Shown: positions 50,060 to 58,797 of the stretch, in pieces
Layout: each line of letters begins with the position of its first letter
How positions within the stretch are numbered: position 1 is the first letter of the stretch
Assembly: GCF_030161555.1 (NCBI RefSeq)
Contig: NZ_BSUK01000001.1
Location: 3,844,001 to 3,908,000, forward strand
DNA length: 64,000 bases
From: Luteimicrobium album
GTDB lineage: Bacteria; Actinomycetota; Actinomycetes; Actinomycetales; Cellulomonadaceae
Direction of reading: 5' to 3'
Program-made: the position numbers and the translations under genes
The notes under the pieces: generated by a model
Told to the model about the DNA's origin: nothing
The model's input: the letters and a program-made list of their open reading frames with translations, nothing else
The model's database searches: none

Positions 50060-51258
50060 GTGCTACGCGCCCTCCTCCTCGAGAACCTGCATCCCCACGC
50101 CCGCACGATCCTCGAAGCCTCCGGGTTCGAGGTCGAGACCCGACCGGGGCCCTGGACGAGTCCGAGCTGATCGACGCGCTCGACGGCGTCCACCTGCTCG
50201 GCATCCGCTCCAAGACCAACGTCACCGCAAAGGTCCTCGAGTCCGCGCCGTCGCTGATCACCCTGGGTGCGTTCTGCATCGGGACGAACCAGATCGACCT
50301 GCGCACCGCCGCCGAGCGCGGCGTCGCGGCGTTCAACGCCCCCTTCCAGAACACCCGCTCGGTCGTCGAGATCGCCCTGGCCGAGATCATCGCGCTCACC
50401 CGACGACTCACCGACCGCAACGCCGAGATGCACGCCGGCGTGTGGAACAAGTCGGCCGAGGGCGCGCACGAGGTCCGCGGCCGCACGCTCGGCATCGTCG
50501 GCTACGGAAACATCGGCACCCAGCTCTCGGTCGTCGCCGAGAGCCTCGGCATGTCGGTCGCGTTCTACAACACCTCCGAGAAGCTCGCGCTCGGCAACGC
50601 CCGGCGCATGGGCTCGCTCGAGGAGCTCCTCGAGGTCTCCGACGTCGTCACGCTCCACGTCGACGGCCGCAAGGGCAACGCCGGCCTGTTCGGCGCCGAG
50701 CAGTTCGCGCGGATGAAGCCGGGCGCCCTGTTCCTCAACCTGTCGCGCGGGTTCGTGATCGACACCGCGGCCCTGCGCGAGGCCATCCTGTCGGGTCACC
50801 TCGGTGGCGCCTCGATCGACGTCTTCCCCCAGGAGCCCAAGCGCAAGGGCGACCCCTTCGAGTCCGACCTGCGCGGCCTGCCCAACGTCATCCTCACGCC
50901 CCACATCGGCGGATCGACCGAAGAGGCGCAGGAGGCCATCGGCACCTTCGTCGCGAACAAGCTGCGCGACTACGTCACCACGGGCTCCACCACCCTGTCC
51001 GTCAACCTGCCGAACCTCGCGCTCGAGCAGACGACCGGCGTCGCCCGCATCGCGCACCTGCACCGCAACACCCCGGGCGTCCTCGCCGCGGTCAACAACA
51101 CGCTCGCGCAGCACGGCGTCAACATCGAGGGTCAGCTCCTCGCGACGCGCGGCGAGCTGGGCTACGTCGTCACCGACATCGGCTCGCCGCTGCCCGACGG
51201 CGTCACCGAGGCCCTCGCGGCCATGGACCAGACGGTCCGGCTGCGCGTGCTCGCCTGA
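50060..51258 (+). CDS. serA: D-3-phosphoglycerate dehydrogenase, ACT-domain form (one frame break)
   Basis: First enzyme of serine synthesis, oxidising 3-phosphoglycerate with NAD; 399 residues after repair, the E. coli-like short form. ENLHPHARTILEASGFEVE at the start, LLGIRSKTNVTA, LGAFCIGTNQIDL, NAD loop GRTLGIVGYGNIGTQL, NLSRGFVIDTAAL and LTPHIGGSTEEAQEAIG with the catalytic His. A C-terminal ACT domain (HLHRNTPGVLAAVNNTLAQ) gives serine feedback. The frame breaks at GGGGCCC 50146-50152. No Shine-Dalgarno sequence was seen before GTG 50060. Confidence 0.93.
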
Positions 51259-51274
51259 CGCATCACGACAACCT

Positions 51275-51310
51275 CGAAGGCCCCGAACCTGGACAGGTTC
51301 GGGGCCTTCG
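51275..51310 (+). terminator. terminator after serA
   Basis: Perfect 16-bp stem (51275-51290 with 51295-51310) and tetraloop GGAC, 17 nt after the serA stop. Confidence 0.85.
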
Positions 51311-51370
51311 CAGCACCCGGTCCGCCGCGGGACGCCCCGCTCACGGGGCAGGGCGGGACAGCCGAGTGCG

Positions 51371-51559
51371 TCAGCCCGACTTGCGCCGGAACTCACGACG
51401 CACGGGCCCTTGGGTCTCCGACCCGTGCACGGCACCGTGGTCGCGCGCGCCGTCCGAGCTGCTCGCGTGCTGGGCCGCCTTCTTGCGGTCGAGTGCCTCG
51501 CGGAACTTGGCCTTGACCGCGTCGACCTCCTCGTCGGGCCGGTGTGCGGGGTCGCTCAT
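51371..51559 (-). CDS. DUF5302 small protein
   Basis: A 62-residue charged protein, DPAHRPDEEVDAVKAKFREA then LDRKKAAQHASS, with a basic end. Small actinobacterial DUF5302 proteins look like this; the function is unknown. AGGAG lies 6 nt before ATG 51557-51559. It reads towards the serA terminator. Confidence 0.8.
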   Translation of the reverse strand: MSDPAHRPDEEVDAVKAKFREALDRKKAAQHASSSDGARDHGAVHGSETQGPVRREFRRKSG

Positions 51560-51632
51560 GGTGCTCCTCCTGTGTCGGATCTTCCCAGCCTGCCGTGGCG
51601 CCGACTCCGACGCCACGGGAAAAGGCCGCCGG

Positions 51633-52172
51633 TTACGAGCGGGCCGCCTCGGTCTCGGGACCGCGTCCGCGGTCCGCCCGGCTCTCGACCTGCCTGCCGT
51701 CGTCCTCCGCGGTCGCGTCGCGACGCTCCCGGTCGACCCGGAGCGACGTGATCGCGGCCTCGAAGTCCTCGAGGGAGTCGAAGCCCTGGTAGACGCTGGC
51801 GAACCGCAGGTACGCGACCTCGTCGAGCTCGCGCAGCGGGCCCAGGATCGCGAGGCCGATCTCGTACGCGTCGAGCTCGGCCGAGCCCGAGCTCCGCAGC
51901 GTCTCCTCGACCCGCTGGGCCAGGAGCGCCAGGTCGTCCTCCGAGACGGGCCGTCCCTGGCACGCCTTGCGGACGCCGCCCACGATCTTGTCCCGGCTGA
52001 ACGGCTCGGTCGCGCCCGACCGCTTCACGACCGACAGGCTCGCGGTCTCGATGGTCGTGAAGCGTCGCCCGCAGTGCGGGCACTGACGCCTGCGGCGGAT
52101 CGACTGGCCGTCGTCGGACGTGCGCGAGTCGACGACGCGCGAGTCGGGGTGCCGACAGAAGGGGCAGTGCAT
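51633..52172 (-). CDS. nrdR: transcriptional repressor NrdR
   Basis: Zinc-ribbon/ATP-cone repressor of ribonucleotide reductase genes (179 residues). The zinc ribbon is [17 protein letters not shown] with [11 protein letters not shown]; the ATP-cone follows ([40 protein letters not shown]). A 30-residue charged tail is variable. ATG 52170-52172 is the family start, with TGGAG upstream. The target nrd genes are not in the window. Confidence 0.95.
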   Translation of the reverse strand: MHCPFCRHPDSRVVDSRTSDDGQSIRRRRQCPHCGRRFTTIETASLSVVKRSGATEPFSRDKIVGGVRKACQGRPVSEDDLALLAQRVEETLRSSGSAELDAYEIGLAILGPLRELDEVAYLRFASVYQGFDSLEDFEAAITSLRVDRERRDATAEDDGRQVESRADRGRGPETEAARS

Positions 52173-52260
52173 GCGAGCTCCAGGGAGGCCGGGGACGCTG
52201 CTCAACCTAGGCGGCGGCACCGTCCGGCTGCAAGGAGCCGCGCGGGGGCGGGGGAGCAGA

Positions 52261-52292
52261 ACGGGGACGGCCGCCAGAGCGGCCGTCCCCGT
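52261..52292 (-). terminator. hairpin upstream of nrdR
   Basis: Perfect 13-bp stem (52261-52273 with 52280-52292), loop CCAGAG. It is the second of two hairpins downstream of the LysM gene and probably insulates nrdR. Confidence 0.6.
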
Positions 52293-52313
52293 CGGGACGC
52301 CCCCGTCCCCTGC

Positions 52314-52341
52314 GCGTGCCGCGACTCGCCTCGCGGCACGC
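52314..52341 (-). terminator. terminator after the LysM gene
   Basis: Perfect 11-bp stem (52314-52324 with 52331-52341), loop CTCGCC. The 52173-52478 gap otherwise holds the hairpin at 52261 and the iron-box-like sequence at 52408. Confidence 0.55.
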
Positions 52342-52407
52342 GGACGTGCACGCCGGTCCGTGGACCGACACCTCTCTCCTGACCCCCAGCCAGCAGGTGA
52401 GGCATGA

Positions 52408-52426
52408 CTAACTTAGGCGAACCTAA
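52408..52426. promoter_or_regulatory. DtxR/IdeR-like iron box without an evident target gene
   Basis: The core TTAGGCGAACCTAA fits TTAGG-N4-CCTAA, and the 19-bp site agrees with the IdeR/DtxR consensus at about 14 of 19 positions by eye. No supported gene starts next to it. Confidence 0.35.
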
Positions 52427-52478
52427 CCGCCCCGCGCAAGAGGACGGGACGAACTCGTCCGACCTCACCCACGGGCCC

Positions 52479-52870
52479 TCAGTGCCGCGCGACCGGCAGG
52501 AGAAGGACGTCGCCCGCCCGCAGGCCGGCACCGTCGAGGTCGTTGAGCTGCTCGATCTCCTGCACGACGTCGCGCAGGTCCTCGCGCGGGTTCGCCACGG
52601 TCCCGGCGAGACCCCACAGCGTCTCCCCGCGCTCGACCACGTGCCGCGTGACCTCGACGCCCTGGTGGGGCGAGCCCGCCTGGGCAGACCCGGTCGCCAC
52701 CACGCCCGTCGCGGCGAGCGCGAACGCGATCAGCGCGACCACGACACGACCTCGTCGCGTGAGCCGGAGCTGCCCGTGCGGACGGGGGCCGGGCGCCCCG
52801 GGCGAGGCGCCCGCTCCACCCGACCACGCTCCGCGGTCACCGCCGGAGTCCAGCTCGCCATCGCACTCAT
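52479..52870 (-). CDS. LysM-domain, membrane-anchored SOS protein (YneA/DivS-like; one frame break)
   Basis: About 130 residues after one restored base. A basic Pro-rich N-terminus leads to RRGRVVVALIAFALAATGVV, a signal anchor. One LysM domain follows: HVVERGETLWGLAGTVANPR, IEQLNDLDGAGLRAGDVLLL. The frame breaks near GGGGG 52784-52788. ATG 52868-52870 has GAGGTG 6 nt upstream. A small anchored LysM protein opposite lexA and behind LexA boxes resembles YneA-type division inhibitors that halt septation during DNA damage; this role is inferred from architecture and context. Confidence 0.8.
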
Positions 52871-52939
52871 GCCGCACCTCACCGCTCGTCCCGACCGTGC
52901 CGTTCGCGCCGCTCGTCCGCACCGACCTCGTCCGCATCT

Positions 52940-52955
52940 TCGAACACCTGTACGT
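52940..52955. promoter_or_regulatory. LexA-like box 1 (LysM side)
   Basis: TCGAAC-ACCT-GTACGT: the left half is perfect, the right half matches 4 of 6. It overlaps the next box by one base. Confidence 0.5.
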
Positions 52956-52970
52956 CGAACGCCTGTACGA
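52955..52970. promoter_or_regulatory. LexA box 2 (LysM side)
   Basis: TCGAAC-GCCT-GTACGA, one mismatch from the symmetric consensus. Located 85-100 nt upstream of the LysM ATG. Confidence 0.7.
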
Positions 52971-53007
52971 GTTGTAGCACGACGGTCCGACAGATGTCGA
53001 GACACGC

Positions 53008-53023
53008 TCGAACACATGTTTGA
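53008..53023. promoter_or_regulatory. LexA box 3 in the lexA promoter
   Basis: TCGAAC-ACAT-GTTTGA, one mismatch from consensus. It overlaps the -35 TTGAAA (53020-53025), so LexA would repress its own gene. Confidence 0.78.
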
Positions 53024-53048
53024 AACTGCACGTCAGGTGGCCTACGGT
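53020..53048 (+). promoter_or_regulatory. lexA promoter
   Basis: -35 TTGAAA (53020-53025), a 17-bp spacer and -10 TACGGT (53043-53048). The lexA ATG at 53164 has GAGGAGG upstream, so the leader is about 110 nt. Confidence 0.7.
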
Positions 53049-53163
53049 AGGACGCAGGGCCGGACGCGACGCGCGAGGCGGCCCCGAGCAGGCAGAGGAC
53101 CGGAAGCGAGCTTCGAGGCACCGCGCGTCGAGGTGGGCGTAGGACGCCAACGAGGAGGACGGC

Positions 53164-53921
53164 ATGGCCAGCGGCACGACGGGCGCGACACCCGGACCGG
53201 ACAAGGCGGACGACGGCGCCCTCGCCACGGTCCGCTCCCTCGCGGAGACCCCCACCGGCCCGGACGGGCTGACCAGGCGACAGCGCCTGGTCCTCGACAC
53301 CATCCGCGCGTCGGTCGAGGAGCGCGGCTACCCGCCGAGCATGCGGGAGATCGGCGAGTCCGTCGGGCTCACGAGCCCCTCGAGCGTCAAGCACCAGCTC
53401 ACGGCGCTCGAGCGCAAGGGCTACCTCCGGCGCGACCCGAACCGTCCCCGCGCGATCGAGGTCGTCCAGCCCGACGACTCACGGGCAATCCCGCCCCTCA
53501 CGCATGACTCGGCCTTTGCAGTCGCCGACGTCACCGAGCTGCCGCAGACGCCCGCCTACGTCCCCGTCGTCGGGCGGATCGCGGCCGGCGGCCCGATCCT
53601 GGCCGAGCAGGTCGTCGAGGACGTCTTCCCCTCCCCCGCCAGCTCGTGGGCGAGGGCGAGCTCTTCCTCCTGCGCGTCGTCGGCGACTCCATGGTGGACG
53701 CCGCGATCTGCGACGGTGACTGGGTCGTCGTCCGCAGGCAGAACGTCGCGGAGAACGGGGAGATCGTCGCCGCGATGATCGACGGCGAGGCGACGGTCAA
53801 GACCTTCAAGCGCGCCGACGGGCACGTCTGGCTCCTGCCCCACAACGCGGCGTACGCGCCGATCCCGGGCGACGAGTCGCAGATCCTCGGGCGGGTCGTC
53901 AGCGTGCTGCGCAGCGTCTGA
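53164..53921 (+). CDS. lexA: SOS repressor LexA (one frame break)
   Basis: Self-cleaving repressor of the SOS regulon, 252 residues after repair. Winged helix: [40 protein letters not shown]. The cleavage site Ala-Gly is in [11 protein letters not shown]. The catalytic Ser is in [11 protein letters not shown] and the Lys in [13 protein letters not shown]. The frame breaks at CCCC 53628-53631 or CCCCC 53633-53637, where VFP should continue [12 protein letters not shown]. The 40-residue N-terminal extension is usual in Micrococcales. Confidence 0.95.
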
Positions 53922-53930
53922 CGCGGCCGC

Positions 53931-54953
53931 TCAGACGCCGAACTGCTGCGCTGCGGCCCGCAGCGCGTCGGCCGACGCCCGCAGGCCGGCACGCTCCTCG
54001 TCGGACATCGGCGTCGGGATGGTCTCGCGTACGCCGGTGCGGTCGACGACCGACGGGACTGACAGGCACACGTCGCTGATGCCGTCGTAGTCCTCGAGCA
54101 GCGAGCTCACCGGCAGGACGGTGTGCTGGTCGTCGAGGACCGCCTCGACGATGCGCGTCGCGGCGAGCGCGATCGCGTAGTTCGTGGCGCCCTTGCCCGC
54201 GATGATCTCGTACGCCGAGTGCACCACCTCGTGGTGCATCCTCTCGAGGTCCTCGTCCGTCAGCGGGGAGAGGCCGCCCACGCCGGGCCAGTCGCGCAGC
54301 GGGATGCCGCCGATCGTGGCGGAGCTCCACAGCGGGATCTCGGAGTCCCCGTGCTCGCCCGCGATGTACGCGTGGACGTTCTGGACCGCGACTCCCGCGC
54401 GCTCGGCGACAAGGAACCGCAGCCGGGACGAGTCGAGCACCGTCCCCGAGCCGAAGAGCTGGTTCGCGGGGAGCCCCGAGAACCGCAGCGCCGCATACGT
54501 CACGACGTCGACGGGGTTCGTGACCATGAGGTAGATGGCGTTCGGGGCGACCTCGAGAAGCCCCGGGAGGATGCGCTTCATCAGGGTGATCGTGTCGCCG
54601 GCCAGGTCCATGCGCGTCTGGCCGGGCTTCTGCTTCGCCCCGGCCGTCACGACGACGACGTCCGAGCCCGCGCAGACCGCGACGTCGTCCGAGCCCTCGA
54701 CGGCCGCCTGAGGCATGAACTGGATGCCGTGCTGGAGGTCGAGGACCTCGGCGTCGACCTTGGCCTTGTTGATGTCGAGCAGCGCGACGTTCCGCGCGGC
54801 GCCCCGCATGAGCATCGCGTACGCGGTCGTCGCGCCCACGGCACCGGCCCCGACGATCGAGACCTTCGACGGCCGCCCCTCGGGCCGGGTGCCCGACGCG
54901 GCGGCGTTCTCGGGGTGTCCGCCGGTGATCCCTGGTGCTGCGCTCGGTGCCAT
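53931..54953 (-). CDS. ldh: L-lactate dehydrogenase
   Basis: NAD-dependent enzyme reducing pyruvate to L-lactate (340 residues). VSIVGAGAVGATTAYAML, DLQHGIQFMPQ, GAKQKPGQTRMDL with the substrate Arg, MVTNPVDVVTY and the catalytic His in AYIAGEHGDSEIPLWSS. The Gln in KQKPGQTR favours lactate over malate activity. ATG 54951-54953 follows GAGAGG. A TAGTCT at 54997-55002, at the end of dinG, may be its -10. It suggests fermentative growth when oxygen is low. Confidence 0.94.
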   Translation of the reverse strand: MAPSAAPGITGGHPENAAASGTRPEGRPSKVSIVGAGAVGATTAYAMLMRGAARNVALLDINKAKVDAEVLDLQHGIQFMPQAAVEGSDDVAVCAGSDVVVVTAGAKQKPGQTRMDLAGDTITLMKRILPGLLEVAPNAIYLMVTNPVDVVTYAALRFSGLPANQLFGSGTVLDSSRLRFLVAERAGVAVQNVHAYIAGEHGDSEIPLWSSATIGGIPLRDWPGVGGLSPLTDEDLERMHHEVVHSAYEIIAGKGATNYAIALAATRIVEAVLDDQHTVLPVSSLLEDYDGISDVCLSVPSVVDRTGVRETIPTPMSDEERAGLRASADALRAAAQQFGV

Positions 54954-54999
54954 CGTGCCGCCTCTCGATCCGGTGCCGCTCGGGTGGTGCGGGTTCAGA

Positions 55000-57093
55000 C
55001 TATGAGCGCAGGCGCTCGAGCGCAGCGGCAACGACCGCGGGGTCCTGCGTCGGCCAGAAGGCGGGCATCGACCGCTGCAGGAAGGTGCCGTAGCGCGCCC
55101 GCGCGAGACGGGAGTCGAGCACCGCGACGACGCCCCTGTCGGTGGTCGCCCGGACCAGACGGCCGGCTCCCTGCGCCAGCAGGAGTGCCGCGTGCGTGGC
55201 CGCGACCTGCATGAACCCGTTGCCGCCCGCGGAGTCGACGGCCTCGGAGCGGGCCGAGCGGACCGGGTCGTCCGGCCTCGGGAACGGGATCCGGTCGATC
55301 ACGACGAGCGACAGCGACGGCCCGGGCACGTCGACGCCCTGCCAGAGCGAGAGCGTGCCGAACAGGCAGGTCTCCTCGTCGGCCGCGAACTCGCGGACCA
55401 GCGTCGGGAGCTGGTCGTCGCCCTGGCACAGGATCGGGACGTCGAGCCTGCCCCGCAGCGCGTCCGCGGCCTCTTCGGCCGCGCGCCGCGACGAGAAGAG
55501 CCCGAGCGTCCGTCCTCCGGCGGCGCGGACCAGACGTTCGAGCTCGGCGAGGTGTGCCTCGCTCGCCTGCCGGCCGGGCGGGTCGAGGTGGCGCGCCACG
55601 TAGAGGATCCCCTGCCGCCGGTAGTCGAACGGGCTGCCGACGTCGAGGCCGCGCCAGGCGACGTCGTCGGCCACCAGACCCAGCGAGCGGGCGGCGGGGT
55701 CGAACGAGCCGCCCAGCTCGAGCGTCGCCGAGGTGAAGACCCCCGTGCGTTCGGCCAGGAGCTGGCTGCGGATCAGCCCCGCCACCCCGAGCGGCGCGGC
55801 GTAGAGCGTCGACACCGCCGGGCCTGACCCGAACTCGCCCGCCCGCGCGCACCAGACGACGTCACGTCCGTCGGGGTCGGCCGCGAGCCGTTCCGCGACC
55901 TCGAAGACCGCGAGCACGGCGGCCTGCGCCATCTTGACGCCCGAACCGGCCTCGCCCTTGGCCTGGGGGTCCGGCTTGAGGGCCGACTGCAGCGTCCGCA
56001 GCGCGTCGCGGACCGCGGCGACGGCCAGCCGTGCGTCGTCGGGCAGGCCGTGCGGGTACCGCTCGGCCGGGAGCTGGGCGACGAGGGCACCGAACGTCTG
56101 GGTCGCCGTGTCGAGGGCCTCCGTGGCGATGCCGCCGTGGCGGCGCGCGAGCCGCGCGGCGTGCTCGATCGCGGGCACCGACAGCTCGACGGTCGCGCTC
56201 GCGGTCACGCGGTCCGCGAGCTCGTGGGCCTCGTCCACGACGAGCACGTCGTGCTCGGGCAGCGCCCCGGGCGACCCGGACGCCGCGACACCGAGCATCG
56301 CGTGGTTCGTCACGACGACGTCGGCCTCGCGCGCCGAGTGGCGCGCGCGCTCGGGGAAGCACTCCGCGAGCAGGGGGCAACGCGTGCCGAGACACTCGAG
56401 GGCCGTCACGGACACCTGCCGCCAGGCGCGGTCGCTCACACCGGGCACGAGCTCGTCGCGGTCCCCGGTCTCGGTCTCCTCGATCCACGCGCGTGCCGCG
56501 CGGACCTCGTCCGCGAGCGACCGGCCACCGCGCCGTGCGCGCCCCTGCGGCGCAGGGCTGCCCGCGGCGTCGGTTTCGGGCGCGGGGTGGTCCGCCGCAC
56601 CGGCGGGCTCGAGGTCGAAGAGCGTGCCGCCCTCGTCGGCCGGGTACCCGCCCTCGACCTTGTGACGGCACGCGTAGTTGTGCCACCCCTTGAGCAGGGC
56701 GATGCGGGGCGGCCGGGGCAGCCGCGGGGTGAGCGCGTCGGCGACGAGCGGGAGGTCACGCGTGAGCACCTGCCGCTGCAGCGCCAGCGTCGCGGTCGAG
56801 ACGACGACGCGCTCGTCGGTCGTGACCGCGTGCCGGACGGCGGGGACGAGGTACCCGAGCGACTTGCCGGTGCCCGTGCCCGCCTGGACCAGGAGGTGCT
56901 CGCCCGTCCGCACGGCCGCGGCGACGGCCTGCGCCATGCGCTTCTGGCCCTCGCGGGGCGCCCCGCCCAAGGCGCCGACGGCGAGGTCGAGCAGGGCGTC
57001 GATCTCCGGGTCGGTGCCTTCCGCGGGCTCGGCCGACGCCGCCGCGCGCGTGGTCGGGCTGGGCGTCACGTCGGCAGGCAGGGTCGGGGGCAC
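55000..57093 (-). CDS. dinG: DinG-like iron-sulfur ATP-dependent DNA helicase
   Basis: XPD-family 5'-3' helicase (697 residues). Walker A LLVQAGTGTGKSLGYLVPA; the 4Fe-4S ligands are probably NYACRH, CLGTRCPLLAEC; Walker B VLVVDEAHELADRV; VFTSATLELGG; and the C-terminal half with LFGTLSLWQGVDVPG and QGAGRLVR. Actinobacterial relatives act in repair and resolve G-quadruplexes. GTG 57091-57093 lies 6 nt after TAGACT. No LexA box was found in front of it, unlike E. coli dinG. Confidence 0.93.
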   Translation of the reverse strand: MPPTLPADVTPSPTTRAAASAEPAEGTDPEIDALLDLAVGALGGAPREGQKRMAQAVAAAVRTGEHLLVQAGTGTGKSLGYLVPAVRHAVTTDERVVVSTATLALQRQVLTRDLPLVADALTPRLPRPPRIALLKGWHNYACRHKVEGGYPADEGGTLFDLEPAGAADHPAPETDAAGSPAPQGRARRGGRSLADEVRAARAWIEETETGDRDELVPGVSDRAWRQVSVTALECLGTRCPLLAECFPERARHSAREADVVVTNHAMLGVAASGSPGALPEHDVLVVDEAHELADRVTASATVELSVPAIEHAARLARRHGGIATEALDTATQTFGALVAQLPAERYPHGLPDDARLAVAAVRDALRTLQSALKPDPQAKGEAGSGVKMAQAAVLAVFEVAERLAADPDGRDVVWCARAGEFGSGPAVSTLYAAPLGVAGLIRSQLLAERTGVFTSATLELGGSFDPAARSLGLVADDVAWRGLDVGSPFDYRRQGILYVARHLDPPGRQASEAHLAELERLVRAAGGRTLGLFSSRRAAEEAADALRGRLDVPILCQGDDQLPTLVREFAADEETCLFGTLSLWQGVDVPGPSLSLVVIDRIPFPRPDDPVRSARSEAVDSAGGNGFMQVAATHAALLLAQGAGRLVRATTDRGVVAVLDSRLARARYGTFLQRSMPAFWPTQDPAVVAAALERLRS

Positions 57094-57099
57094 CCGGCG

Positions 57100-57105
57100 A
57101 GTCTA
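57100..57105 (-). promoter_or_regulatory. -10 box (TAGACT) for leaderless dinG mRNA
   Basis: TAGACT on the minus strand, then 6 nt, then the GTG. It sits in the 100-nt gap after hflX. Confidence 0.5.
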
Positions 57106-57193
57106 CGAGCGCCCACCGACCGGGACGCCGTCGCGCGCCGGGAGCTGTGCACAGGGACGCACGGCGGATGCCCTGTGGTCGGTCGGGCCGCCG

Positions 57194-58726
57194 CTACTCG
57201 GCGGGTGCGGGCACGCCGACCACGCCCGCGACGCTCGCGGCGCGCAGCTCCGCGGCCAGCGCCGCGTCGACCCGCGCGCGCAGCACCGTGCCGTCGGCCG
57301 TGTGCTCCTCGTGCTCGATCTGGCCGTCCGCGTGCACCCGGCTCACCAAGTCCCCGCGGTCGTAGGGCACGACGACGTCCACGCGCGCTCCCGGCTGCGG
57401 CAGCGCGGCCGCGACCCGGTCGAGCAGGTGGTCGATCCCCTGGCCGGTGTGGGCCGAGACCAGCACGGCGTCGGCCTCGCGGCGACGCACGCGCGCGACG
57501 ACCTCGGGGTCGGCGGCGTCGGCCTTGTTGAGCACGACGATCTCGGGCACGTCGAGCGCGCCCGGCACGTCGGCGAGGACCTCGCGCACCGCGGCGATCT
57601 GGCCCTCCGGGTCGGGGTGGCTCGCGTCGACCACGTGCAGCAGCAGGTCGGCGTCGCCGGCCTCCTCGAGCGTCGAGCGGAACGCCTCGACGAGCTGGTG
57701 CGGCAGGTGCCGCACGAACCCGACGGTGTCGGCGAGCGTGTACGCGCGGCCGTCGGGCGTGCGCGCCCGGCGGACCGTCGGGTCGAGCGTCGCGAACAGC
57801 GCGTTCTCGACGAGCACGCCCGCGCCGGTGAGCGCGTTGAGCAGCGACGACTTGCCGGCGTTGGTGTAGCCGACGATCGCGACGGACGGGACGGCGTTGC
57901 GCTTGCGCGACGCGCGCTTGGCGACGCGCGCGGGGGCCATGGCCTTGATCTCGCGACGCAGCTTGGCCATCCGGTTGCGGATCCGGCGCCGGTCGAGCTC
58001 GATCTTGGTCTCGCCGGGGCCGCGCGAGCCCATGCCGGCGCCGCCCGAGCCGACCTGCCCGCCGGCCTGACGGGACATGGAGTCGCCCCAGCCGCGCAGG
58101 CGCGGCAACAGGTACTCGAGCTGGGCGAGCTCGACCTGGGCCTTGCCCTCCTTGGACTTCGCGTGCTGGGCGAAGATGTCGAGGATCAGTGCCGTCCGGT
58201 CGACGACCTTGACCTTGACGATGTCCTCGAGCGAGCGGCGCTGGGAGGGCGCAAGCTCGCCGTCGACCACGACGGTGTCGGCCCCGGTCTCCTGGACGAT
58301 CGCCGCGAGCTCGGCCGCCTTGCCCTGCCCGAGGTACGTGCCGGGGTCCGGGTTGTGACGGCGCTGCAGGACGCCGTCGAGCACCTGGGAGCCCGCGGTC
58401 TCGGCGAGCGCCGCGAGCTCGCGCAGCGAGACCTCGGCGTCGGCGGCATCACGGGAGTACAGGCCGACGAGGACGACGCGCTCGAGCCGCAGGGAGCGGT
58501 ACTCGACCTCGGTGACGTCCTCGAGCTCGGTCGACAGTCCGGCGACGCGACGCAGCGCGCTGCGCTCCTCCAGGTCGAGCTGCTCGCCGTCGGCGGCGGT
58601 GTGGCGGGTCGTGCCCTCGTCGACGGCGGTGCCGGCGCGGGCCAGGACTCGGGCGACGACGGCGCGCGCGGTGGCGTCCACGTCGTCGGGGCGGTTCGCC
58701 GGGGTGCTCTCAGGGGTGGTGGTCAT
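57194..58726 (-). CDS. hflX: ribosome-associated GTPase HflX
   Basis: TRAFAC-class GTPase (510 residues) that splits stalled 70S ribosomes. N-terminal domain VERVVLVGLYS-like strand, QRRHNPDPGTYLGQGKAAEL and VVVDGELAPSQRRSLED. Helical linker GMGSRGPGETKIELDRRRIR. G domain: G1 IVGYTNAGKSSLLNALTG, G3 LADTVGFVRHLPHQLVEAF, G4 LNKADAAD, G5 VSAHTGQG. ATG 58724-58726 follows GAGAGG. Divergent from the methyltransferase. Confidence 0.95.
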   Translation of the reverse strand: MTTTPESTPANRPDDVDATARAVVARVLARAGTAVDEGTTRHTAADGEQLDLEERSALRRVAGLSTELEDVTEVEYRSLRLERVVLVGLYSRDAADAEVSLRELAALAETAGSQVLDGVLQRRHNPDPGTYLGQGKAAELAAIVQETGADTVVVDGELAPSQRRSLEDIVKVKVVDRTALILDIFAQHAKSKEGKAQVELAQLEYLLPRLRGWGDSMSRQAGGQVGSGGAGMGSRGPGETKIELDRRRIRNRMAKLRREIKAMAPARVAKRASRKRNAVPSVAIVGYTNAGKSSLLNALTGAGVLVENALFATLDPTVRRARTPDGRAYTLADTVGFVRHLPHQLVEAFRSTLEEAGDADLLLHVVDASHPDPEGQIAAVREVLADVPGALDVPEIVVLNKADAADPEVVARVRRREADAVLVSAHTGQGIDHLLDRVAAALPQPGARVDVVVPYDRGDLVSRVHADGQIEHEEHTADGTVLRARVDAALAAELRAASVAGVVGVPAPAE

Positions 58727-58783
58727 GCAGTCCTCTCGTCGCTCCTAGGATCCCACGCGCGCAGGACGGGATCCAGCGGTTTG

Positions 58784-58789
58784 TAGACT
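58784..58789 (+). promoter_or_regulatory. -10 box (TAGACT) before the methyltransferase
   Basis: TAGACT ends 8 nt before ATG 58798 and no Shine-Dalgarno sequence is present. A nearly leaderless mRNA is expected. Confidence 0.42.
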
Positions 58790-58797
58790 CGTCCGCT

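Noticed and set aside
52261..52341. Riboswitch (for example cobalamin) in front of nrdR
   Set aside because: Only two simple hairpins are visible; no B12-box or other conserved aptamer core was recognised, so they are listed as terminators.
52404..53507. Plus-strand ORF starting at the iron-box-like site
   Set aside because: It is antisense to the LysM gene and then crosses the LexA boxes and lexA in the wrong frame; no conserved sequence.
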